Below, piece by piece: positions 1 to 10,362 of a stretch of DNA of 64,000 bases (within the stretch, counting starts at the first letter, position 1; every line of letters begins with the position of its first letter). Source of the stretch: Streptomyces puniciscabiei (GTDB lineage: Bacteria; Actinomycetota; Actinomycetes; Streptomycetales; Streptomycetaceae). Made by a program: the position numbers and the translations under genes. The DNA is taken from positions 5,994,001-6,058,000 of the forward strand of contig NZ_VFNX01000001.1 of NCBI RefSeq assembly GCF_006715785.1. The letters are read 5' to 3'. The notes under the pieces are model-generated. The model was given only the letters and a program-made list of their open reading frames with translations. It did no database searches and had not been told where the DNA came from.

Positions 1-21
1 GCTGCAACCACAGGGAGCGTT

Positions 22-1230
<1,209 letters not shown>

Positions 1231-1249
1231 GCCCCGGTCACCCTTCGCA

Positions 1250-1289
1250 CCGAGGCCCGGTTCCCCCTCGCCGGGGGGCCGGGCCTCGG
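1250..1289 (+). terminator. Hairpin terminator after metK
   Basis: An 11-bp perfect stem (CCGAGGCCCGG at 1250-1260 with CCGGGCCTCGG at 1279-1289) encloses a further C-run/G-run pairing. It starts 19 bases after the metK stop. There is no clear T-run, which is common for terminators in very GC-rich genomes. Confidence 0.8.
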
Positions 1290-1611
1290 CGTGTCGCCGG
1301 TCGGCCGGCACCAGCCGGATCCGGCGCCACTTCCCCCAATGCGAGTCGGCGGTGATCACCTCGCCGGTGACCCTCTGTCCCGGGCGCACCGGGAAACCCT
1401 GGTCCGCGGTCCCGCCACCGGTGGCGAATCGACTGGCGGGCCCGGCCGGGCGGTGCCTACCCTGACGCCGTCGGCGCCGCCCGGTGCGAAGGCCGCGGCT
1501 ACTTCGTGGAGTGCGCCCTTCGGGGCGTGCGGTGAAGCTGAATCCGTACCGCTGCCGATCCTGATCTCGGGCGCACGTCGGTTGTCAGTGCCGTTTGGTA
1601 AGAATGCAAGC
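1290..1611. other. Intergenic stretch between metK and priA
   Basis: About 320 bases with no gene that I can support. The upstream extension of the priA reading frame (to 1291) has no family similarity. A minus-strand open stretch from about 1440 to 1290 reads plausibly (VTGEVITADSHWGKWRRIRL) but has no clear start or stop of its own. The last 60 bases should hold the priA promoter; no confident -35/-10 pair was found. Confidence 0.4.
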
Positions 1612-3771
1612 GTGAGCAGCGAGAACGGGGCACCCCGGGCGGACGGGGACGGCGGGGCCGAAGGGGCGCCGCCGGAGCAGCTCGCGCTCATCCGGGAGAG
1701 CGTGCGGAAGGCGAAGGTGCCCCGGGCCAAGCCGCGGACCTGGCGGGGAGCCGCGCTCGCCCCGCACCTGCCCGTCGCCCGGGTACTGGTCGACAAGGGC
1801 GTCCTGCATCTCGACCGGTACTTCGACTACGCCGTGCCCGCGGACCTGGACGAGCAGGCCCAGCCCGGCGTGCGGGTCCGGGTGCGGTTCGGGGCCGGCC
1901 GGAGCCGGGTGCGCGAAGGGCGCCGCGAGGGTGGCGGGCTCATCGACGGATTCCTCGTCGAGCGGCGGGCCGAGTCCGACTACTCCGGGCCGCTGGCAGC
2001 GCTGGCCCAGGTCGTGTCGCCGGAACCGGTGCTGAGCGAGGAACTGCTGGGTCTCGCCCGGGCCGTTGCCGACCGGTACGCCGGAAGCCTCGCCGACGTC
2101 CTCCAGCTGGCCGTGCCGCCGCGCAGCGCCCGGGCCGAGCAGCGGCCCTCACCCGCGCCCCTGTCCCCGCCGAAGGCGCCGGAGACCGCCTCCTGGGGGC
2201 GGTACGAGCACGGGGAGGCATTCCTCCAGGCCCTCGCCTCCGGCGGGTCGCCCAGGGCCGTCTGGAACGCGCTGCCGGGCCCGCTGTGGAGCGAGGAACT
2301 GGCCCGGGCCGTCGCCGCCGCGCTCGCCTCGGGCCGCGGCGCCCTCGTCGTCGTACCGGACGGGCGGGCCGCCGCGCGTGTCGACGCCGCGCTCACCGCG
2401 CTGCTGGGCACGGGCCGGCACGCCCTGCTCACGGCCGAGGCGGGCCCCGAGAAGCGGTACGCGCAGTGGCTCGCCGTGCGCCGGGGGTCTGTGCGGGCCG
2501 TGGTGGGGACCCGCGCCGCGATGTTCGCGCCCGTGCAGAACCTGGGGCTCGTCGCCGTCTGGGACGACGGCGACGACAGCCACAGCGAGCAGCACGCCCC
2601 GCAGCCGCACGCCCGGGATGTGCTGTTGCTGCGGGCCGCTCTGGACAAGTGCGCCTTCCTGCTGGGGAGTTGGAGCTGCACCGTGGAGGCCGCCCAGCTC
2701 GTGGAGAGCGGCTGGGCCCGGCCGCTGGTCGCCGGGCGGGAGCAGGTGCGGCGGGCCGCCCCGCTGGTCCGGACGGTCGGGGACGACGACCTCGCCCGCG
2801 ACGAGGCCGCCCGCGCCGCCCGGCTGCCGACGCTCGCCTGGCAGGCGGCACGCGAGGGGCTGCGGCACGGACCGGTGCTCGTACAGGTGCCGCGGCGTGG
2901 CTACGCGCCCCGCATGGCCTGTGCCCAGTGCCGGGCGCCGGCCCGGTGCCGGCACTGCTCCGGGCCGCTGCAGGGGCAGGACGCGGGGGTGCTGCGCTGC
3001 GGCTGGTGCGGGCGCGAGGAGAGCGCGTGGCACTGCCCGGAGTGCGGCGGCTTCCGGCTGCGGGCCCAGGTGGTGGGGGCCCGGCGGACGGCCGAGGAAC
3101 TGGGCCGCGCCTTTCCCGCCGTCCCCGTACGCACCTCGGGGCGGGAGCACGTGCTGGACACGGTGCCGGGCACGCCCGCCCTGGTGGTGAGCACACCGGG
3201 GGCCGAACCGGTCGCCGAGGGCGGCTACGCGGCGGCCCTGCTGCTGGACGGCTGGGCGATGCTCGTACGACCCGACCTGCGGGCCGGGGAGGACGCGCTG
3301 CGGCGGTGGATCGCGGCGGGCGCGCTGGTGCGGCCGCAGAGCGAGGGGGGCACGGTGGTCGTGGTGGCCGAGCCGACCCTGCGGCCGGTGCAGGCGCTGG
3401 TGCGCTGGGACCCCGTCGGGCACGCGGTGCGGGAACTGACCGAGCGGGCCGAGCTGGGCTTCCCCCCGGTGTCGCGGATGGCGGCCGTGTCCGGGCCGCC
3501 CGCGGCCGTCGCCGAGTTCCTGGCCGCTGTGGAACTGCCGCCGGACGCCGAGGTGCTGGGGCCGGTGCCGGTGCCGCCGACGCCGCCCGGGCGGCCCCGC
3601 AGGGCCGGGGAGCCGCCGCCGGGAGAGCACTGGGACCGGGCGCTGGTCCGGGTGCCGCCGGGCAGCGGGGCGGCGTTGGCTGCCGCGCTGAAGACCGCGC
3701 AGGCTGCTCGGCTGGCGCGGGGGAGCGGGGAGGCGGTGCGGGTGCGGATCGATCCGCCGGACATCGGGTGA
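1612..3771 (+). CDS. priA: Primosomal protein N' (PriA), helicase-degenerate actinobacterial type
   Basis: PriA restarts stalled replication forks by recognising branched DNA. The zinc-binding region is intact: paired cysteines CAQC, CRHC, CGWC and CPEC lie at about residues 436-480. The helicase motifs are not: where other PriA proteins have a GVTGSGKT Walker A, this one has NALPGPLW, and the DEEH box is replaced by WDDGDD. This loss is known for actinobacterial PriA, so the protein is probably a DNA-binding scaffold and not an ATP-driven helicase. I chose GTG at 1612 (VSSENGAP, 719 aa) because homologous sequence begins soon after it; the open frame extends to 1291 but that part looks non-coding. 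It converges on the next gene across a shared terminator. Confidence 0.92.
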   Translation: MSSENGAPRADGDGGAEGAPPEQLALIRESVRKAKVPRAKPRTWRGAALAPHLPVARVLVDKGVLHLDRYFDYAVPADLDEQAQPGVRVRVRFGAGRSRVREGRREGGGLIDGFLVERRAESDYSGPLAALAQVVSPEPVLSEELLGLARAVADRYAGSLADVLQLAVPPRSARAEQRPSPAPLSPPKAPETASWGRYEHGEAFLQALASGGSPRAVWNALPGPLWSEELARAVAAALASGRGALVVVPDGRAAARVDAALTALLGTGRHALLTAEAGPEKRYAQWLAVRRGSVRAVVGTRAAMFAPVQNLGLVAVWDDGDDSHSEQHAPQPHARDVLLLRAALDKCAFLLGSWSCTVEAAQLVESGWARPLVAGREQVRRAAPLVRTVGDDDLARDEAARAARLPTLAWQAAREGLRHGPVLVQVPRRGYAPRMACAQCRAPARCRHCSGPLQGQDAGVLRCGWCGREESAWHCPECGGFRLRAQVVGARRTAEELGRAFPAVPVRTSGREHVLDTVPGTPALVVSTPGAEPVAEGGYAAALLLDGWAMLVRPDLRAGEDALRRWIAAGALVRPQSEGGTVVVVAEPTLRPVQALVRWDPVGHAVRELTERAELGFPPVSRMAAVSGPPAAVAEFLAAVELPPDAEVLGPVPVPPTPPGRPRRAGEPPPGEHWDRALVRVPPGSGAALAAALKTAQAARLARGSGEAVRVRIDPPDIG

Positions 3772-3866
3772 CGGGTGGTCTTCCGGCGGGTCTCCTGCGG
3801 GGTCGTCCGCCGTCGGCGGCTGTCCGCTCGCCGGGGTGGTGGCCGTCGTCGGGACGGGTGCGTGGC

Positions 3867-3894
3867 TGCCCTCCCGGGTGTTGCCGGGAGGGCA
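3867..3894. terminator. Bidirectional hairpin terminator between priA and the HTH gene
   Basis: A perfect 11-bp stem (TGCCCTCCCGG at 3867-3877 with CCGGGAGGGCA at 3884-3894) with a 6-base loop sits between two converging genes, 95 bases after priA and 10 bases before the other stop, so it can serve both. Confidence 0.8.
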
Positions 3895-3904
3895 GGGGGA
3901 GACG

Positions 3905-5676
<1,772 letters not shown>

Positions 5677-5755
5677 GCCCCGGGCAGCGGGGGCGGCGGT
5701 CCGCCGACGTAGGCTGGACACCGCACCCCCTCTTCACATCCGGAGCACCTTTTTC

Positions 5756-7183
5756 GTGAGCGAGCAGTCCCGGCGGCCTCGTAAGCCCGCCAAGCCGTAC
5801 CGTCGTCCGCAGAAGGACCCCGTCCGCATCCTGGCCTTCGAGGCGCTGCGCGCGGTCGACGAGCGGGACGCGTACGCCAACCTCGTGCTGCCCCCGCTGC
5901 TGCGCAAGGCCCGCGAGAAGGAGGGACCGGAAAAATTCGACGCGCGGGACGCCGCCCTCGCCACCGAGCTGGTCTACGGCACGCTGCGCCGGCAGGGGAC
6001 GTACGACGCGGTGATCGCCGCCTGTGTCGACCGGCCGCTGCGCGAGGTGGACCCGCCCGTGCTCGACGTGCTCAGCCTCGGTGTGCACCAGCTGCTCGGG
6101 ACCAGGATCCCGACGCACGCCGCCGTGTCCTCCGCCGTGGAGCTGGCGCGGGTGGTGCTCGGCGACGGGCGCGCCAAGTTCGTCAACGCCGTGCTGCGCA
6201 AGGTGGCCCAGGACGACCTCGACGGGTGGCTGGAGAAGGTCGCGCCGCCCTACGACGAGGACCCGGAGGATCACCTCGCCGTCGTGCACTCGCATCCCCG
6301 CTGGGTCGTCTCCGCGCTCTGGGACTCCCTCGGCGGCGGGCGGGCCGGCATCGAGGAACTGCTGGAGGCCGACAACGAACGGCCCGAGGTGACCCTGGTC
6401 GCGCGGCCGGGCCGGGCCACCGCCGAGGAGCTGCTCGGCGAGGAGGCCGCCGTACCGGGGCGCTGGTCGCCGTACGCCGTGCGGCTCGCCGAGGGCGGGG
6501 AGCCGGGCGCGGTGCGGGCCGTGCGCGAGGGGCGGGCCGGAGTGCAGGACGAGGGCAGCCAGCTGGTCGCCCTCGCGCTCGCCGGCGCGCCCCTGGAAGG
6601 CTCCGACAGCAAGTGGCTGGACGGGTGCGCCGGGCCCGGCGGGAAGGCCGCGCTGCTGGCCGCCCTCGCCGCCGAGCGCGGCGCCACACTGCTCGCCTCG
6701 GAGAAGCAGCCGCACCGCGCGGGCCTCGTCGCCAAGGCGCTGGCCGGCAACCCGGGGCCGTACCAGGTGATCGCCGCCGACGGCACCCGGCCGCCGTGGC
6801 GGCCCGGCACCTTCGACCGCGTCCTCATGGACGTGCCGTGCACCGGACTCGGCGCCCTCCGCCGCCGCCCCGAGGCCCGCTGGCGCCGCCGCCCCGAGGA
6901 CCTGGACAACTTCGCCCCCCTCCAGCGCGCCCTGCTGCGCACGGCGCTGGACTCGGTGCGGGTCGGCGGGATCGTCGGCTACGCGACCTGCTCGCCGCAT
7001 CTCGCCGAGACCCGCGCGGTCGTCGCCGACGTCCTCAAGCAGCGTCCCGACGCCGAACTGATCGACGCCCGTCCGATGCTGCCGGGGGTTCCGGCGCTGG
7101 GCGAGGGCCCGGACGTACAGCTCTGGCCTCACCTGCACGGCACGGACGCGATGTACCTGGCCCTGATCCGCAGAACCGCCTGA
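5756..7183 (+). CDS. rsmB: 16S rRNA m5C methyltransferase RsmB (Fmu/Sun)
   Basis: Methylates a cytosine of 16S rRNA (C967 in E. coli numbering) using S-adenosylmethionine. Residues about 20-150 form a NusB-like RNA-binding domain ([20 protein letters not shown]). The C-terminal methyltransferase has the SAM motif [15 protein letters not shown], the catalytic-site motif [19 protein letters not shown] and the second cysteine in [13 protein letters not shown], so both active-site cysteines are kept. The 475 residues and GTG start fit the family. The first 20 residues are basic and proline-rich. It lies downstream of fmt. Confidence 0.96.
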   Translation: MSEQSRRPRKPAKPYRRPQKDPVRILAFEALRAVDERDAYANLVLPPLLRKAREKEGPEKFDARDAALATELVYGTLRRQGTYDAVIAACVDRPLREVDPPVLDVLSLGVHQLLGTRIPTHAAVSSAVELARVVLGDGRAKFVNAVLRKVAQDDLDGWLEKVAPPYDEDPEDHLAVVHSHPRWVVSALWDSLGGGRAGIEELLEADNERPEVTLVARPGRATAEELLGEEAAVPGRWSPYAVRLAEGGEPGAVRAVREGRAGVQDEGSQLVALALAGAPLEGSDSKWLDGCAGPGGKAALLAALAAERGATLLASEKQPHRAGLVAKALAGNPGPYQVIAADGTRPPWRPGTFDRVLMDVPCTGLGALRRRPEARWRRRPEDLDNFAPLQRALLRTALDSVRVGGIVGYATCSPHLAETRAVVADVLKQRPDAELIDARPMLPGVPALGEGPDVQLWPHLHGTDAMYLALIRRTA

Positions 7184-7198
7184 ACGCCCTTGGGTGCA

Positions 7199-7230
7199 GC
7201 GCCCCGAAAGGGGCGCGGGGAACTGCGCGA
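7199..7230 (+). repeat. Hairpin plus copy of a dispersed intergenic repeat
   Basis: GCGCCCC at 7199-7205 pairs with GGGGCGC at 7210-7216 across a GAAA loop, just after rsmB, so it can act as a terminator. The 21 bases at 7210-7230 are identical to those at 18703-18723 and, inverted, to 18653-18673, marking this as a dispersed element and not a one-off hairpin. Confidence 0.7.
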
Positions 7231-7313
7231 GAAGCCCCACCGGCCGGTGGTCGAATCACAACCGCGACGGACCGCCGTTACAGCCCGGCGCAGCGGCATG
7301 GCAGGCTTGGGGC

Positions 7314-8000
7314 ATGGCCGTGCAGATCAACCCCAGCATCCTGTCCGCCGACTTCGCCCGCCTCGCGGAGGAGGCCAAGGCGGTCCAGGGCGCCGACTGG
7401 CTCCACGTCGACGTCATGGACAACCACTTCGTCCCGAACCTCACGCTCGGCGTGCCGGTCGTGGAGTCCCTGGCCCGTGCGACGGACACCCCGCTGGACT
7501 GCCACCTGATGATCGAGGACCCCGACCGCTGGGCGCCCCAGTACGTCGAGGCGGGCGCCTCCTCCGTGACCTTCCACGTGGAGGCCGCCGCCGCGCCCGT
7601 GCGACTCGCCCGGGAGATCCGCGCCAAGGGCGCCCGCGCCTCCATGGCGCTGAAGCCCGCGACGCCGATCGAGCCGTTCGAGGACCTGCTCCCCGAGCTC
7701 GACATGCTGCTGATCATGACGGTCGAGCCCGGCTTCGGCGGCCAGGCGTTCCTCGACATCATGCTGCCGAAGATCCGCCGCACCCGTGAGCTGATCGGCA
7801 AGCACGGCCTGCAGCTGTGGCTCCAGGTCGACGGCGGTGTCTCGGCCTCGACGATCGAGCGGTGCGCGGACGCGGGAGCGGACGTCTTCGTGGCAGGCTC
7901 GGCGGTGTACGGCGCGAAGGACCCGGCGGAGGCGGTCCGTGCCCTGCGCGCGCAGGCCGAGTCGGCTACCGCCAAGGCATCCTGGGCATGCGACCACTGA
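7314..8000 (+). CDS. rpe: Ribulose-phosphate 3-epimerase
   Basis: Interconverts ribulose 5-phosphate and xylulose 5-phosphate in the pentose phosphate pathway. It is a TIM-barrel enzyme of 228 residues, normal length. Visible are [10 protein letters not shown] at the N-terminus, the metal and active-site segment [16 protein letters not shown], the catalytic-loop [12 protein letters not shown] and the phosphate-binding QVDGGV and VAGSAVYG. The start at 7314 (MAVQINPS) matches the conserved N-terminus; the longer open frame from 7194 covers the repeat hairpin and is not coding. The SorC-type regulator downstream may sense a sugar phosphate. Confidence 0.97.
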   Translation: MAVQINPSILSADFARLAEEAKAVQGADWLHVDVMDNHFVPNLTLGVPVVESLARATDTPLDCHLMIEDPDRWAPQYVEAGASSVTFHVEAAAAPVRLAREIRAKGARASMALKPATPIEPFEDLLPELDMLLIMTVEPGFGGQAFLDIMLPKIRRTRELIGKHGLQLWLQVDGGVSASTIERCADAGADVFVAGSAVYGAKDPAEAVRALRAQAESATAKASWACDH

Positions 8001-8012
8001 GCCACAGATACG

Positions 8013-8032
8013 TGAACGGTTAAGTGAACGGC
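8013..8032. promoter_or_regulatory. Direct repeat upstream of the SorC regulator
   Basis: GTGAACGG occurs twice, at 8013-8020 and 8025-8032, 12 bases apart and separated by TTAA, about 85 bases before the regulator start. Operators of SorC/CggR-type regulators often contain direct repeats, so this may be an autoregulatory site; that role is inferred. Confidence 0.35.
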
Positions 8033-8114
8033 CCCCATCAGGGCGGATCCGTAGCGCCGAATCTGCAAGGATGAACGGCGAATCCAGAGTGTGAACAGCA
8101 GTGAGGAGATCGCC

Positions 8115-9134
8115 GTGTCGGGTATGTCGGCGGGCCGGTCAGCCATGCGGATGGGACCCGCTGAGCTGGTGCAGGCGGCGGCCATGGCCCGCCGCTTCTA
8201 CCTCGAGGGCAAGTCCAAGATCCAGATCGCGGAGGAGTTCGGCGTCAGCCGCTTCAAGGTGGCCCGGGTCCTGGAGACCGCTCTCGAACGGGATCTCGTA
8301 CGCATCGAGATCCGTGTCCCGGCCGAGCTGGACGCCGAGCGCTCCGACGCGCTCCGCGCCCGCTACGGCCTGAGGCACGCCGTCGTGGTCGAGTCCCCGG
8401 CCGAGGCCGAGGAGACCCCCGACCCCGAGAACCTCGGCGAGGTCGCCGCCGACCTGCTCGGCGAGCTCGTCAACGAGGGGGACGTGCTCGGGCTGGCCTG
8501 GGGCCGGTCCACCATTCACATGGCGGCGGCGCTCGACCGGCTGCCCCCGTGCACGGTGGTGCAGCTGACCGGCGTGTACGACGCAGGGACCTCGGAGCGC
8601 GGCTCGGTCGAGGCCGTGCGCCGCGCCGCTCAGGTGTCGGGCGGCGACGCCCACCCCATCTACGCGCCGATGCTGCTGCCGGACGCGGCCACCGCGGCCG
8701 CGCTGCGCAACCAGACCGGGATCGCCCGGGCCTTCGAGTACTTCGACAAGGTCACGGTCGCCTGTGTGTCCATCGGCTCCTGGGAGCCGGGCATCTCGAC
8801 CGTGCACGACATGCTCAGCGACGAGGAGCGGGCGCACTACGCCTCGCTCGGCGTCGCCGCCGAGATGGCCGCGCACCTCTTCGACGCCGAGGGACGCCGG
8901 ATCGGGCGGGACCTGGGGGAGCGGTGCATCACGGTCAAGGCCGACCAGCTGCGCCGTATCCCGGAGGTCGTGGCGATCGCCGGCGGTCAGCGCAAGGCGT
9001 CCGCGATCGACGCGGTGCTGCGGTCCGGGCTGGTCACCAGCCTGGTCACGGACACCTCCGCCGCGGACTACCTGATGACGGCCGGACCGACGCCGAAGCC
9101 GACGCTCGGCCGCGCGGACCCCGACGGCCACTGA
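8115..9134 (+). CDS. SorC/DeoR-type sugar-binding transcriptional regulator
   Basis: An N-terminal helix-turn-helix (ARRFYLEGKSKIQIAEEF then VSRFKVARVLETAL, about residues 20-60) is followed by a sugar-phosphate-binding C-terminal domain with the typical LGLAWGRSTIHMAAAL and SWEPGISTVHDMLS segments. It therefore likely represses or activates genes in response to a phosphorylated sugar. I chose GTG at 8115 (MSGMSAGR, 339 aa) because a GAGGAG ribosome site lies seven bases upstream; a GTG at 8091 in the same frame has none. It lies 114 bases after rpe, suggesting a link with pentose or related sugar metabolism. Confidence 0.9.
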   Translation: MSGMSAGRSAMRMGPAELVQAAAMARRFYLEGKSKIQIAEEFGVSRFKVARVLETALERDLVRIEIRVPAELDAERSDALRARYGLRHAVVVESPAEAEETPDPENLGEVAADLLGELVNEGDVLGLAWGRSTIHMAAALDRLPPCTVVQLTGVYDAGTSERGSVEAVRRAAQVSGGDAHPIYAPMLLPDAATAAALRNQTGIARAFEYFDKVTVACVSIGSWEPGISTVHDMLSDEERAHYASLGVAAEMAAHLFDAEGRRIGRDLGERCITVKADQLRRIPEVVAIAGGQRKASAIDAVLRSGLVTSLVTDTSAADYLMTAGPTPKPTLGRADPDGH

Positions 9135-9179
9135 CGACTCCGCGGGCTGCCACCGGACTCACCGCACCGCGCCGGGCGG

Positions 9180-9413
9180 GCCGCGCGGATCGTGTCCGGC
9201 ACCGGTGGATCGTGTCTGGGCTGGGCGGGGCGTGACTGGGTCTGGTGGCGCTGACCGGGTCTGGCGGGTCGTGTCTGGGCTGGATGCGCCGTGTTCGGGC
9301 TGGACAGGCTGTGACCGCGTCTGGCGGTCCATGTCTGGACTGGACGGGCCGTGACCAGGTCTGGCGGCCCGTGTCTGGTGCCGGCGGGTCGCGCCCGTCC
9401 TGACCGTGGTCTG
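9180..9413. repeat. Degenerate tandem repeats, 40-60 bp period
   Basis: This gene-free stretch is built of diverged copies of a unit containing GTGTCTGGGCTGG, CGTGACC and GGTCTGGCGG. Copies start near 9187, 9207, 9269, 9329 and 9369. The repeated octamers and drifting spacing indicate repeat expansion followed by mutation. Open frames across it on both strands are long but low-complexity and I do not consider them genes. Confidence 0.75.
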
Positions 9414-9497
9414 CTCCTGCCCTGGCGGGGTGTGCTCCTGCCCTGGCGGGGTGTGCTCAGGTCCTGGCGGGGTGTGCTCCTGGCCTGGCGGGTCGTG
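9414..9497. repeat. Four tandem copies of a 21-bp unit
   Basis: Units begin at 9414, 9435, 9456 and 9477; the first two are identical and the other two differ at a few bases. The core reads CCTGGCGGGGTGTGCTC. The array ends 40 bases before the RNase start, so it sits in that gene's promoter or leader region. Confidence 0.85.
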
Positions 9498-9536
9498 GGG
9501 GCATCGGGGTGGGGCGGGCGTGGCAGCATCGTCGGC

Positions 9537-9971
9537 ATGTTGCCGCGGTTCCTCGCTCACAGGCCTCGCCGGTCCTTGCTCCCCGCGGTCGCGGGACTGC
9601 TGGCCCTCGTCCTCGCCGTCCTGCTGGCTGGGTGCTCGTCGGGCCCGTCCGGCGCGTCCGCCGCGGCCGTGTCCACTCCCGCCTGGGCGCACGGCATGGC
9701 CACCGTCCGGGAGTCCCGGCTGCCGGCCGAGGCCCGGCAGACCCTCGCCCTGATCGACAAGGGCGGCCCCTACCCGTACCCCAGGGACGGGGTCGTCTTC
9801 GGGAACTTCGAGCGGCGCCTGCCGAAGCACCAGCGCGGCTACTACCACGAGTACACGGTGCGGACGCCGGGCTCGCGCGACCGTGGCCCCCGGCGCATCA
9901 TCACCGGCCGGGGCGGGGAGATCTACTACACCGATGATCACTACAACTCGTTCCGGGCGGTGCTGAAATGA
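9537..9971 (+). CDS. RNase Sa-like guanyl-specific ribonuclease, predicted lipoprotein
   Basis: The C-terminal 95 residues match the microbial ribonuclease fold of RNase Sa: DGVVFGNFE, then YYHEYTV (catalytic Glu), RDRGPRRIITG (two catalytic Arg) and YYTDDHYNSF (catalytic His). All catalytic residues are kept. The N-terminus has a basic start, a hydrophobic stretch (LLALVLAVLLAG) and a lipobox LLAGC near residue 36, so it is probably exported and lipid-anchored instead of freely secreted. The disulfide cysteines of RNase Sa are absent; the only cysteine is that of the lipobox. The start at 9537 begins the signal sequence. The next gene, a barstar, overlaps its stop by 4 bases. Confidence 0.88.
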   Translation: MLPRFLAHRPRRSLLPAVAGLLALVLAVLLAGCSSGPSGASAAAVSTPAWAHGMATVRESRLPAEARQTLALIDKGGPYPYPRDGVVFGNFERRLPKHQRGYYHEYTVRTPGSRDRGPRRIITGRGGEIYYTDDHYNSFRAVLK

Positions 9972-10273
9972 CACAGGTCGTGGTCACCCTGGACCTCGAC
10001 GGCGTCACCGACAAGGCCGGTCTGATGGACGCCGTGGCGCGGACGCTGGCCCTGCCCGACTGGTTCGGCCGGAACTGGGACGCGCTCCTCGACAGCCTCT
10101 CCGATCCGTCGGTCTGGCCCCGGGAGGCGGCGGACCGGGGGCTCCTCCTCGTCGTCACCGGCTGGCGGCCGTATGCGGACGGCCGCCCGGAGGAGTGGCG
10201 GATGGCGCGGGAGGTGCTCACCGAGGCCGCCGACCGCACCGGCCCGCTCACGGTCGCCCTCGCCCTGGAATGA
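9968..10273 (+). CDS. Barstar-family ribonuclease inhibitor
   Basis: A 101-residue cytoplasmic protein with the barstar pattern: LDLDGVTDKAGLMDAVARTL followed by PDWFGRNWDALLDSL, the helix and loop that plug the RNase active site in the barnase-barstar complex. It starts at an ATGA overlap with the RNase gene, so the pair is translationally coupled. It should neutralise any RNase that folds inside the cell. Acidic and free of signal peptide, as expected. Confidence 0.92.
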   Translation: MTQVVVTLDLDGVTDKAGLMDAVARTLALPDWFGRNWDALLDSLSDPSVWPREAADRGLLLVVTGWRPYADGRPEEWRMAREVLTEAADRTGPLTVALALE

Positions 10274-10362
10274 CGACCTCACCGCGTGATGGTGTGTCAA
10301 CTTCCGCCGCTGGATAGGCTCCTGCCGATGCGGAGCGATTCGGGACGGGGGTCCAGCGACAG

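Noticed and set aside
1290..1440. Minus-strand coding-like stretch after metK
   Set aside because: No start, stop or ribosome site of its own, and it runs into the reverse of metK.
1291..1611. N-terminal extension of priA
   Set aside because: Open frame only; no family similarity, and a terminator and promoter should lie here. GTG 1612 gives the usual length.
2149..3630. Long minus-strand frame inside priA
   Set aside because: Low-complexity Arg/Gly/Pro composition typical of shadow frames in GC-rich DNA.
9068..9974. Minus-strand frames over the tandem repeats and RNase
   Set aside because: Repeat-driven PGQEHTP-type translation and overlap with a clear RNase gene.
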